Assembly (NCBI GenBank): GCA_002344215.1
Contig: DDSV01000024.1
Location: forward strand, 197,474 to 261,473
Source of the DNA: Akkermansiaceae bacterium UBA2381
GTDB taxonomy: Bacteria > Verrucomicrobiota > Verrucomicrobiia > Verrucomicrobiales > DEV007
Direction of reading: 5' to 3'
Length of the DNA stretch: 64,000 nt
How positions within the stretch are numbered: position 1 is the first letter of the stretch; each line of letters opens with the position of its first letter. A model generated the notes under the pieces. The model had not been told where the DNA came from, did no database searches, and saw only the letters and a program-made list of their open reading frames with translations. Below are positions 35,378-42,615 of the stretch, in pieces. The translations under genes were made by a program, and so were the position numbers.

Positions 35378-35684
35378 TGTCTTCCGGCAGGGTGGTTTCC
35401 TCCGTTTCGGCGTAGTAATCCTCGGGGCGCTTCAGCCAGGCTCCGAGCCCTTTGGCCACGAGGATCATGAGGGAACAGGCAATGAAGCCGAGGAGGGCGT
35501 AAAAGAACCACCAGCCGTCCGGCCAACCTTCGCCGAAGTGTCCGTGCCGTTGGTGGGTGGCGATGAGGACGATCTCGAGGAGGACCGAGACAGCGCACGC
35601 GCCATAGAGGAGACGCCAGAGGAGCCGCCTCGACGCGGGACGGTCGAACCAATCGTTTTCTTTCTTCAAATTCGTGCCTTGCAT
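35358..35684 (-). CDS. small two-helix membrane protein of the mrp operon
   Basis: 108 residues with two hydrophobic helices (about 21-42 and 58-82), a His-rich loop between them (THQRHGHFGEGW) and a Pro/Glu-rich tail (PEDYYAETEE). It lies between two mrpD-like genes, 7 bp from the upstream one and overlapping the downstream one by 20 bp. It therefore belongs to the operon and is probably an accessory subunit. No standard Mrp subunit matches it; homologues may occur in similar mbh/mrp-like clusters. Confidence 0.7.
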   Translation of the reverse strand: MQGTNLKKENDWFDRPASRRLLWRLLYGACAVSVLLEIVLIATHQRHGHFGEGWPDGWWFFYALLGFIACSLMILVAKGLGAWLKRPEDYYAETEETTLPEDIDESLR

Positions 35685-35691
35685 GGTCGTG

Positions 35692-37209
35692 TCAGAGGCC
35701 GATCCCCTCGATGAATTGTTTGGTCAGCTCCTGGAGGAAGCCGGAACAGAAAAAGAGCCCGGTCGAGAGCAGGGCGGTGATGGCGAGAGGGAGAACGCAA
35801 GCCCAGGGAGCCTCGCGCACTCCCGACCAGGAGAAGGGCCGGTCGAGTTCCGCGGGGAGGCTGCCCTTCTTCGGGAAAAAGGCGATCCACACGAGGGGAA
35901 GGAAGTAGGCGGCGTTGAGCAGGGTGCTGACGAGGAAGACGCAGAGAAGCGCGATCTCGCCCGCGTCGGCCGCGCCGACGACGAGGTGGAACTTGCTGAT
36001 CAGTCCGAGGCTTGGCGGTAGTCCGATCACGCCGAGGGAACCGAGGAAGAAGGCCCCCATCGTGATCGGCATGGTGCGGCCAAGACCGGCGAGCTGGCTG
36101 ACGTATTTTTTTCCGGTGGCGACAAAGATTGCTCCGGCGCAGAAGAAGAGGGTGATCTTCGCGACGGCGTGAGCGGCGATGTGGAGGACGCTGCCGGAGA
36201 GGGAGAGTTTCGTGATGAGGGCGGCCCCGAGGACGATGTAGGCGAGCTGCCCGATCGTGGAGAAGGCGAGGCGGCGCTTAAGGTTGTCCTGCGTCAGGGC
36301 GATGAGGGAGGAAGTGATGACGGTGAAGGCGGCGATCCACGCGAGCACTTCGTTGACTCCGAGGCCCTCTAACAGTTTCACCCCAAAGACTCCGGTAACG
36401 ACGCGGATGATGCAAAAGACCCCGACTTTCACGACGGCGACGGCGTGGAGCAGCGCCGAGACGGGCGTGGGCGCGACCATGGCTCCGGGCAGCCATGAAT
36501 GGAAGGGCATGAGACCCGCCTTGGAAAAGCCGAAGGCAAAAGCGAGGAGCAGCGCGAGGGCGGGCCAGTAGTCGAGCTTGCTGTCCGCAAGGATGGCCTC
36601 GGGGCCGAAGGAAACCTCGCCGCCGCTGCGCACGTAGGTGAAGAGAATCGCGGGAATGGCGAAGGCGATGGAGGTGCCGAGCAGATAGGAGAGGTAGGTG
36701 CGGCCGCCGGTGCGGGCTTCCTTGTCCTGATGATGGGTCACGAGGGGCCAGGTCGAGAGCGAGAGCATCTCGTAGAAGAGATAGAGCGTGAAGAGATTCC
36801 CCGCGAACGCGACGCCGAGGGTGGCACAAAGCGAGAGGGCGAAGAAGGCGAAGAAGCGCGTCTGCGAATGTTCATGAAGGCCCCTCATGTAGCCGACCGC
36901 ATAGAGCGAGGTGAGGATCCAGAGCGAGGAGGCGACGAGGGCGAAGAGCATGCCGAGGCCGTCGACGCGGAAGGCGATCGGCACGTTGATGCCTCCGATC
37001 CCGTCGACGAGCGTCAGGACGATGACCTTGCCTTCGAGAATGACCGGCAGCATCGCGAGGACGAAGGCGAACTTCAACGCGCCCGCCCCGAAGGTGACGA
37101 GTTCGCGGAGGAAGATCTCGCGGCGGAAAAGAACGATGAGGGGCACGGCCGCGAGCGAGGCGAGACAGGCCCAGAGGGGAAGGTAGCTGTGCACGGTATT
37201 CTCCATCAC
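35692..37209 (-). CDS. MrpD-like antiporter subunit (second copy)
   Basis: 505 residues and about 14 hydrophobic helices. A NuoLMN/MrpD-type proton-translocating subunit with FRVDGLGMLFALVASSLWILTS (start of the core), LFTLYLFYEMLSLSTWPLVTH, KAGLMPFHSWLPGAMVAPTPVSALLHAVAVVK (classical proton_antipo_M motif), RRLAFSTIGQLAYI and HAVAKITLFFCAGAI. The conserved Glu (YE), Lys (KAG and VVK) and His residues of the ion path are present. It directly follows mrpD (stop and start adjacent). Confidence 0.9.
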   Translation of the reverse strand: MMENTVHSYLPLWACLASLAAVPLIVLFRREIFLRELVTFGAGALKFAFVLAMLPVILEGKVIVLTLVDGIGGINVPIAFRVDGLGMLFALVASSLWILTSLYAVGYMRGLHEHSQTRFFAFFALSLCATLGVAFAGNLFTLYLFYEMLSLSTWPLVTHHQDKEARTGGRTYLSYLLGTSIAFAIPAILFTYVRSGGEVSFGPEAILADSKLDYWPALALLLAFAFGFSKAGLMPFHSWLPGAMVAPTPVSALLHAVAVVKVGVFCIIRVVTGVFGVKLLEGLGVNEVLAWIAAFTVITSSLIALTQDNLKRRLAFSTIGQLAYIVLGAALITKLSLSGSVLHIAAHAVAKITLFFCAGAIFVATGKKYVSQLAGLGRTMPITMGAFFLGSLGVIGLPPSLGLISKFHLVVGAADAGEIALLCVFLVSTLLNAAYFLPLVWIAFFPKKGSLPAELDRPFSWSGVREAPWACVLPLAITALLSTGLFFCSGFLQELTKQFIEGIGL

Positions 37210-38766
37210 TTATCTGCCGGTGGAAACGACCGCGGCGGTCTCGATGAGTCCCGTGCGGATGAACTCGACGACGGGACCATTGAATAGTCCTAACAAAATA
37301 ACAAGCGCCGCTGCGACGAGCACCGGAACGAGGGCCTGCAGGGGAGGTTCGCGGCGCACGACCGGCTCGCTGTCGTGGCCGTGTCCATGGTCATCGCCGT
37401 GACCGTGGGACTCGACGGGGTTTTTCCCGAAGTAGGCGATCTCGAAAATGCGGAAGAAGAGCACCGCGTTGACGAGACTGGATGCGAGCAGCGCGGCAAC
37501 GTAGACCCATTGTCCCGCCTCGATCGCCCCGCGGATGAGGTAGAATTTGCTGTAGAAGCCGCAGGTGGGCGGCACGCCGATGATCGCGAGCCCGCCGACG
37601 ACAAAACCGGCGGAAGCGAGCGGCATCTTGCAGAAAATGCCGGAGAGATCCTCGAGTTTAATCGCTCCGTGCCACTTCGCGAAAGCGCCCGCGGCGAGGA
37701 AGAGGCAGGAGGTCATGAGGGCGTCGGCAAGGATGTGGTAGACGGTGCCGGTGAGTCCCCAGCGCTGCGGATCGCCGAGCCAGGCCCCTCCGACCATGTA
37801 GCCGACCTCGGCGATGATGAGGCAACAGAGCATCTTTTTGATCTCGCGCTGGGCGAGGGCCATCGTCGATCCGGCGACAATGGCGATCACGGCAAGCCAG
37901 ACAACGAAGTGCCCCCATTCGACATTCGCTTCGAGGCGGTCGAGTCCGAAGACGCTCACCATCATGCGCACCATCACGTAGACCGAGACCTTCGTCACGA
38001 GCGGGGCGAGGATCGCGGCGCTGCCCGAGGGACTGTAGCTGTAGGCGTTCGGGAGCCAGCCGTGCAGTGGGAAAAAGGCCATCTTCGTCCAGATCCCGAC
38101 GAGGATGAAGACGAAAGCAGTGCGGATCGCACGCGAGTCGGCGAGGGTTTCGTTCGAGGCCAGGATGGTGTGGATATCCTGCATGTTGAGCGAGCCCAGC
38201 TTCAGGTAGAGATACCCGACCCCGATCAGGTAAAAGGAGGCTCCCACCGTGCCCATGACGAGGTAATGGAAGGCCGCGACCTTGCAGCGCTTCGAGCTGC
38301 CGATGGCGATGAGCCCGTAACTCGTCAGAGCGGTGACTTCGATGAGGACAAAGACGTTGAAGGCGTCTCCGGTGATGGTGATGCCGAAAAGTCCGACGCA
38401 GAGGAGGAGGAAGAGAATGTAGAAATGCGGCGTCTTTTCGGAGTCGCGTTCTCCGGCGTGCCGGACCGTGAAGACCGCAGCGAGAAGAGCGACAGTGGCG
38501 ATGACAACGAGGATGGGGCTGTTGATGGCATCGGCCCGCAGAAGGATGCCAATGCCGAAAGGCTCCTTCCAGCCGGCGACAAAGTAATCGAGCGTGCCGC
38601 CCGAATGAACCTTGAGCACGATCCCGATTGCGCAGCACAGCGAGACAACGAGAGCCGAGAGGACCACGGGGAGGCAGACACGATGGTCCTTCATCCCGAA
38701 GAGGCCGAGGGTAATCGCGCCGAAGAGCGGCGCAAGAAGAACGAGGACGGGGAGGTGATCAGACAT
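37210..38766 (-). CDS. mrpD: Mrp antiporter subunit D
   Basis: 518 residues, about 14 helices, in the canonical position after mrpC with an 8-bp overlap. MrpD is a core ion-translocating subunit of the multisubunit Na+(or K+)/H+ antiporter. Motifs include FNVFVLIEVTALTSYGLIA, KMAFFPLHGWLPNAYSYSPSGSAAILAPLVTKVSVYVMVR, KKMLCCLIIAEVGYM and the helix with HILADALMTSCLFLAAGAF. The C-terminal loop has a His/Asp/Gly-rich stretch (ESHGHGDDHGHGHD at about 460), a possible metal-binding tail. The order mrpC-mrpD supports the assignment. Confidence 0.93.
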   Translation of the reverse strand: MSDHLPVLVLLAPLFGAITLGLFGMKDHRVCLPVVLSALVVSLCCAIGIVLKVHSGGTLDYFVAGWKEPFGIGILLRADAINSPILVVIATVALLAAVFTVRHAGERDSEKTPHFYILFLLLCVGLFGITITGDAFNVFVLIEVTALTSYGLIAIGSSKRCKVAAFHYLVMGTVGASFYLIGVGYLYLKLGSLNMQDIHTILASNETLADSRAIRTAFVFILVGIWTKMAFFPLHGWLPNAYSYSPSGSAAILAPLVTKVSVYVMVRMMVSVFGLDRLEANVEWGHFVVWLAVIAIVAGSTMALAQREIKKMLCCLIIAEVGYMVGGAWLGDPQRWGLTGTVYHILADALMTSCLFLAAGAFAKWHGAIKLEDLSGIFCKMPLASAGFVVGGLAIIGVPPTCGFYSKFYLIRGAIEAGQWVYVAALLASSLVNAVLFFRIFEIAYFGKNPVESHGHGDDHGHGHDSEPVVRREPPLQALVPVLVAAALVILLGLFNGPVVEFIRTGLIETAAVVSTGR

Positions 38767-39184
38767 CGTCGTGGAGCGCCTTGATTTTTTGCAGCACCTC
38801 GTCCTCCTCGAGGGTACCGAAGTCTTTGTAGATCACCTGGCAGAGGGCCAGGGCCACCCCGAGGGTCGCCACGCCAACGACGATCGCAGTCAGCATGAGG
38901 ACATGGGGCACGGGGTTCGCGATGGCATCGGGATTGATGGCCGCGGCATCCCCCGCAAGGGAAAGCTCGGCGGCGTGGTGGTCGATGATCGGGATGGTCG
39001 CGCCTTCCTTAACCCCCAGCGAAACGTAGAGGAGGAGGATCGCGGTCTGAAAGATCGAGAGGCCGATGAGTTTCTTGATGAGGTTGTTCTTCGCGATGAC
39101 CGACCAGAGGCCGATCATCATGATGATCACGTAGATCCAGAAGTTGAAGTGCGGCACGACCGCTTCTTTGAAGAATGTCTCCAT
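38759..39184 (-). CDS. mrpC: Mrp antiporter subunit C
   Basis: 141 residues with three hydrophobic helices, homologous to NuoK/MnhC. Features are IGLWSVIAKNNLIKKLIGLSIFQTAILLLYVSLG in helices 1-2 and NPVPHVLMLTAIVVGVATLGVALALC in helix 3, the typical MnhC signature. The loop between them is longer than in MrpC of Bacillus (HHAAELSLAGDAAAINPDA). It is a membrane subunit of the antiporter, 13 bp after the mrpB-type gene and overlapping mrpD by 8 bp. Confidence 0.93.
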   Translation of the reverse strand: METFFKEAVVPHFNFWIYVIIMMIGLWSVIAKNNLIKKLIGLSIFQTAILLLYVSLGVKEGATIPIIDHHAAELSLAGDAAAINPDAIANPVPHVLMLTAIVVGVATLGVALALCQVIYKDFGTLEEDEVLQKIKALHDDV

Positions 39185-39197
39185 CGGGTGATCGCGG

Positions 39198-40001
39198 TTA
39201 GAGTCCTCCCTTCAGTCTCCCGCGGGTTGAGAGATTGGCAAAAATGGCAAACATGATGGACATGACAGTGAAAGCAACTCCGAGCTCGACTCCGAAGATG
39301 CCGTGAGAGCGCGCCATCTCCTCACCGTCGGTTCCGAGGAGGCCCTTGAGAGCTCCGTAGTCGACGAAATTGCGCCCGAAAACGAGGGGGAGGAAGGCGA
39401 CCCCGGCGTAGATAAGAATGCCGATGCTGGCAAGGCGGATGTAGCTGGCTTCGCTGAAGCGGGCGAGCGCGTCGCGGAGCGATCCGGAGAGGGCGATGAG
39501 AATGAAGCTCGCCCCGAGCATGACGCCGCCCTGGAAGCCGCCTCCCGGACTGTGGTGGCCGTGGGCCACGACGTAGAGAGCGAAGATCTGCACGAGCGGA
39601 ACAGCGATACGGCAGGTGATCCCGACGATGATGCGGTGATGGTCCCCGTCGATGGTGCGATTGGACGCTTCGGGATCAGGGGAGGGCGCGGAGGGTGCAT
39701 TCTCGTTACGGAGGACCCGGAGGATCGCAAAGATCGCCATGCCCGCGGTGAAAATGACGACGGTTTCGAAAAGGGTGTCGTAGCCCCGGTAGTCGGCGAG
39801 GATGGCGGTGACGAGATTCGGTACCTTCGTGTCGCGGTAGGTGTTCTCGATGTAGTAGAGCGACGCCGAGGGAGAGCCTCCCTCCACCCCGGCGTTGGCG
39901 GGCGAACGGGGATCTCCGAAATTGGGAAAATCCGTCACCGCATAGAGCAGGACGGCTCCGGTGATGGCGACGGCGATGGAGGCGAAGATCTTGGCTTTCA
40001 T
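39198..40001 (-). CDS. mrpB: Mrp subunit B fused to an MbhE-like N-terminal segment
   Basis: 267 residues. The C-terminal part (about 120-260) is MnhB/MrpB, with ALYVVAHGHHSPGGGFQGGVMLGASFILIALSG and further helices. The N-terminal 100 residues have two helices with TDFPNFGD, YYIENTYRDTKVPNLVTAILADYRGYDTLFETVVIFTAG. In canonical MrpA this piece sits in the C-terminal domain of the large subunit (MbhE-like). It thus combines a fragment of MrpA with MrpB. The start overlaps the preceding DUF4040 stop by one base (TGATG), showing coupling. Confidence 0.88.
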   Translation of the reverse strand: MKAKIFASIAVAITGAVLLYAVTDFPNFGDPRSPANAGVEGGSPSASLYYIENTYRDTKVPNLVTAILADYRGYDTLFETVVIFTAGMAIFAILRVLRNENAPSAPSPDPEASNRTIDGDHHRIIVGITCRIAVPLVQIFALYVVAHGHHSPGGGFQGGVMLGASFILIALSGSLRDALARFSEASYIRLASIGILIYAGVAFLPLVFGRNFVDYGALKGLLGTDGEEMARSHGIFGVELGVAFTVMSIMFAIFANLSTRGRLKGGL

Positions 40002-40246
40002 CAGTCCGTCGACTTCCTGCGGGTGTTGAGAATGGTGGCCACGATCAGCACGGTGCTGACTCCCGCGCCCACGGTCGCCTCGGTGAAGGCGACGTCGACG
40101 GCCCCCATCTCGGCCCAGAGCAGGCAGATGAGGAAGCCGTAAATACCGAAGACCATCGCGGCGGCGAGAAGATCTTTCACCGAAAGGGAAATGATCGCCG
40201 CGATGACGAGGAACACGAGAATGATGATGTCAAAAGCGACGATCAC
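40001..40246 (-). CDS. DUF4040 membrane subunit (MrpA C-terminal-domain fragment)
   Basis: 81 residues with three hydrophobic helices. The sequence matches the DUF4040/MbhD segment of the C-terminal domain of MrpA: SLSVKDLLAAAMVFGIYGFLICLLWAEMGAVDVAFTEATVGAGVSTVLIVATI in three short motifs. In Bacillus-type Mrp systems this is part of the large MrpA polypeptide; here it is a separate gene, as in Mbh-like operons. It sits between mrpG (6 bp upstream) and mrpB (1-base overlap). Confidence 0.85.
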   Translation of the reverse strand: MIVAFDIIILVFLVIAAIISLSVKDLLAAAMVFGIYGFLICLLWAEMGAVDVAFTEATVGAGVSTVLIVATILNTRRKSTD

Positions 40247-40252
40247 GGCAGT

Positions 40253-40645
40253 TCAGGGTTGCGGGCTGGAGGGTGGCGTCCGGTGGCAGTCGTCCTCGAG
40301 GTGGTTCTCGCGGCCCGGTTCGATCACGGGATCGATCCCGTCTTCCCATCCGGCGTCGGCGAGCGCGCTCGTGCTCGTCGGGCTCGTCAGGTAGATGAAG
40401 ACGACAATGGCGAGCAGCTTCAGGACGACAAGGAGGACGGGCCAGTCGTGGGAGAAATCGTGGATGTCGCGGAACTGGTAGAGCGCGAACCCCGAGATGA
40501 CAAGGAGGGTCGAGAGGGTGTCGCCCTTGCCCGCTGCGTGCATGCGCGAGTAGAAGTCGGGGAAACGCATCAGGCCGACTGCAGCCCCGAAAAAGAAGAC
40601 CAGTCCCGACACGATGAGGATGACACTGAGAATCGTGAGAATCAT
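40253..40645 (-). CDS. mrpG: Mrp antiporter subunit G
   Basis: 130 residues with three hydrophobic helices (about 5-25, 45-60, 70-85). MnhG/PhaG signature: FFFGAAVGLMRFPDFYSRMHAAGKGDTLSTLLVISGF (in parts) and LKLLAIVVFIYLTSPTSTSALADAG. The C-terminus is extended by about 40 hydrophilic residues (EPGRENHLEDDCHRTPP). The ATG at 40645 starts the family sequence; the frame is open 13 codons upstream. It follows mrpF by 4 bp. Confidence 0.92.
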   Translation of the reverse strand: MILTILSVILIVSGLVFFFGAAVGLMRFPDFYSRMHAAGKGDTLSTLLVISGFALYQFRDIHDFSHDWPVLLVVLKLLAIVVFIYLTSPTSTSALADAGWEDGIDPVIEPGRENHLEDDCHRTPPSSPQP

Positions 40646-40649
40646 GACT

Positions 40650-40955
40650 TCAGTCCGCCTCCTCTCCGCTGGGGGCATCGCCACCGCGCTGGGCTGCCCG
40701 ATGCAGGTAGCGGGCCGCGGCGATCGAGCCGGTGAAATTGAGCAGGGCGTAGGCGAGGGCGAAATCGACGAACATCCCGACCTGTTTGAAAACCACTCCG
40801 ATGACGACGAGGAGCACCGCCGTCTTGGTGCCGATTACGTTCACCGCGACGATGCGGTCGAGCGCGGTAGGGCCGTTCACGATGCGCAGCATCGCGGGGA
40901 TCATGAGAAGGAGAAGCGTGATGCCGACTCCGATGGCGAAATGCTCGAAGGTCAT
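40650..40955 (-). CDS. mrpF: Mrp antiporter subunit F
   Basis: 101 residues with three hydrophobic helices, typical of MnhF/MrpF. Features are MLRIVNGPTALDRIVAVNVIGT and FVDFALAYALLNFTGSIAAARYL. The open frame is longer upstream, but the family start and the ATGA overlap with the mrpE stop (40952-40955) fix the ATG at 40955. A small membrane subunit near the MrpA/MrpG side of the complex. Confidence 0.93.
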   Translation of the reverse strand: MTFEHFAIGVGITLLLLMIPAMLRIVNGPTALDRIVAVNVIGTKTAVLLVVIGVVFKQVGMFVDFALAYALLNFTGSIAAARYLHRAAQRGGDAPSGEEAD

Positions 40956-41464
40956 GGCTCCCTGGTCTCGAAGATGCGGGCAATGCGGCGATCCATTTCC
41001 CCGTTCAGGCCGGAGGCGGCGCCATCGTCGATTGCATGAATATAAAAGATGTCTCCGAGGATCTTGATCGTCACTGTGCCGGGGGTAAGTGTGATCGAGT
41101 TCGCGAGGAGGAACTTTTCGAAGTCCGTCTTCAGCGGGGTGCGGTAGCGCACGATCTGCGGCTGCAGGGAGGAGCGCGGGGCGAAGGCAAGTTTCAGCAC
41201 CGCGATATTCGAGAGCACGATCTGCCAGGTGAGCCACACCATGTAGGAAATGAAACGCACCGTCTGGACGGCGCGGCGGCGGATCGGGATGGATTGATCA
41301 TCGAAGAGGAGGCCGGAGGAAAGCCAGGTGACGATCCCGCAGGAGATGAGGCCCAGCGAAAGGTGAAAGGGGTCGAGAAATCCCGAAAACACGACCCAGA
41401 TGACCATGAGGACTCCGAAAATGAGGGCGGAGTAAAGGGGCGATCTGGCAGCTCGCGATTCCAT
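40952..41464 (-). CDS. mrpE: Mrp antiporter subunit E
   Basis: 170 residues with two to three N-terminal hydrophobic helices and a cytoplasmic C-terminal domain. MNHE-family signature: SGFLDPFHLSLGLISCGIVTWLSS, YMVWLTWQIVLSNIAVLKLAF, LLANSITLTPGTVTIKI and FYIHAIDD. It is the first gene of the operon mrpE-F-G-DUF4040-B-C-D-D2-small-D3, running leftward. The frame is open 23 codons upstream; the ATG at 41464 gives the normal N-terminus. It is divergent from the thioredoxin-like gene (about 100 bp apart). Confidence 0.93.
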   Translation of the reverse strand: MESRAARSPLYSALIFGVLMVIWVVFSGFLDPFHLSLGLISCGIVTWLSSGLLFDDQSIPIRRRAVQTVRFISYMVWLTWQIVLSNIAVLKLAFAPRSSLQPQIVRYRTPLKTDFEKFLLANSITLTPGTVTIKILGDIFYIHAIDDGAASGLNGEMDRRIARIFETREP

Positions 41465-41565
41465 GGTCGGAGACTCCGAGCGGGGCAGGGAAGTCAGGTT
41501 GGCAAACAGAGCAAGACTCCTGCCTCTTGTCAATTTTCCTGTCCAATTTTCCGAGCTTTGCTAAA

Positions 41566-42582
41566 ATGGCGTCGAGGATGACATTTCGTCTGATAACCCC
41601 CCGTATCGGGCTGGTCCTGCTCTTCGGAGTCGTTTCCGCGTCAACCATTGGCGCACAGGAAGGGGCAGGAAGAATAGCGGCCCCGCCATCTCCTGCGGTT
41701 CCCGCCGGGCCGGGCGCGCCGTCGGAGTTCGCCACCCTGCCAGCCGCCACCGGGCCGGGAACCACCGCTTCAGGCGCTCCGCCGGTCGCCGTTCCCTTGA
41801 GCCCGGAAACCCCCATGCCACCTGCGCCGGACCCGGCTCTCCCCCCCGCGATGCCGTCGACTCCCGCACCTCCGTCCCCTGCCCTTCCAAACGGGGCCAC
41901 GGTCGGAGCCGAGCAAGCGCAATCCAGAATTATCGAGGAACAGCGTCCGGAACGGGTTCAGGTCTTCCCCGAGGATCCGGAGAGCGCCTGGTGGGAGATC
42001 AATCCTCATTACGCTTTCGACCGGGCGCAGCGGGAGCAGCGACCGCTCATGCTTCTCTTTACGGGGGCTTGGAACACCCAGGCCATGGCTCTCTCACAGG
42101 AGGTGTTTGCCACCAAGAGCTTCAATAACTTTGTGAAAGAGAATCTCGTCATCTGTTACCTCAATTTCCCGAAAAACATTACCGACGCCCCGGATGCGCT
42201 GCGGAAGATCAAGGACCGCTACAAGGTCAAAGGATACCCTAACGTTCTTATCTTCAACCCCAACGGAGAGGTTGAACGGGGGATTCGCGGCTACCGCTCA
42301 GGTCGCCCGGTTGACTATTTCAATGAGCTCACGGTGGCTTGTCGACCGGTCCTGGAATCGGTCAAGATCCAGAAGGCGGAGCTAATTGCGCGAGGCTACC
42401 GTGACTGGTCGAACTTCCTCGGAAAAATGATTTTCGCCAGATTCGTCAAGCACGACAAAGTTCAGGTCATGCTCGAAGACGCTTCCGGTCAAAAGTGGAC
42501 CCTCCCTATCAATGACCTTGCTCCGGAGGACCAAAAGTTGGTGGAGTCTTTTCCAGGAGTGGATAAGGTTGGGGAAAGGTAA
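41566..42582 (+). CDS. secreted thioredoxin-fold protein without the CxxC, with an SHD1-like C-terminus
   Basis: 338 residues. A signal peptide follows the basic start (ITPRIGLVLLFGVVSASTIGAQEG). Residues up to about 115 are Pro/Ala-rich. The thioredoxin-like region (about 145-250) has RPLMLLFTGAWNTQAMALSQEVF, where the usual WCGPC is replaced by AWNTQ, followed by YKVKGYPNVLIFNPNGE (the cis-Pro region). A C-terminal stretch YRDWSNFLGKMIFARFVKHDKVQVMLEDASGQKW resembles an SLA1 homology-1 domain, common in Planctomycetes and Verrucomicrobia. A redox role is unlikely. The ATG at 41578 is an alternative start. It is followed by the HtrA gene 33 bp downstream. Confidence 0.7.
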   Translation: MASRMTFRLITPRIGLVLLFGVVSASTIGAQEGAGRIAAPPSPAVPAGPGAPSEFATLPAATGPGTTASGAPPVAVPLSPETPMPPAPDPALPPAMPSTPAPPSPALPNGATVGAEQAQSRIIEEQRPERVQVFPEDPESAWWEINPHYAFDRAQREQRPLMLLFTGAWNTQAMALSQEVFATKSFNNFVKENLVICYLNFPKNITDAPDALRKIKDRYKVKGYPNVLIFNPNGEVERGIRGYRSGRPVDYFNELTVACRPVLESVKIQKAELIARGYRDWSNFLGKMIFARFVKHDKVQVMLEDASGQKWTLPINDLAPEDQKLVESFPGVDKVGER

Positions 42583-42615
42583 TTCACGCCCCTCACCCGG
42601 CTTGGGAAAATCATC

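Noticed and set aside
33665..35470. 601-residue plus-strand open frame
   Set aside because: It is antisense to an mrpD-like gene with clear membrane-protein motifs; the frame is dominated by Glu, Gly, Asp and Arg, as expected for a GC-rich shadow.
37375..38784. 469-residue plus-strand open frame over mrpD
   Set aside because: Antisense shadow of mrpD with no recognisable domain.
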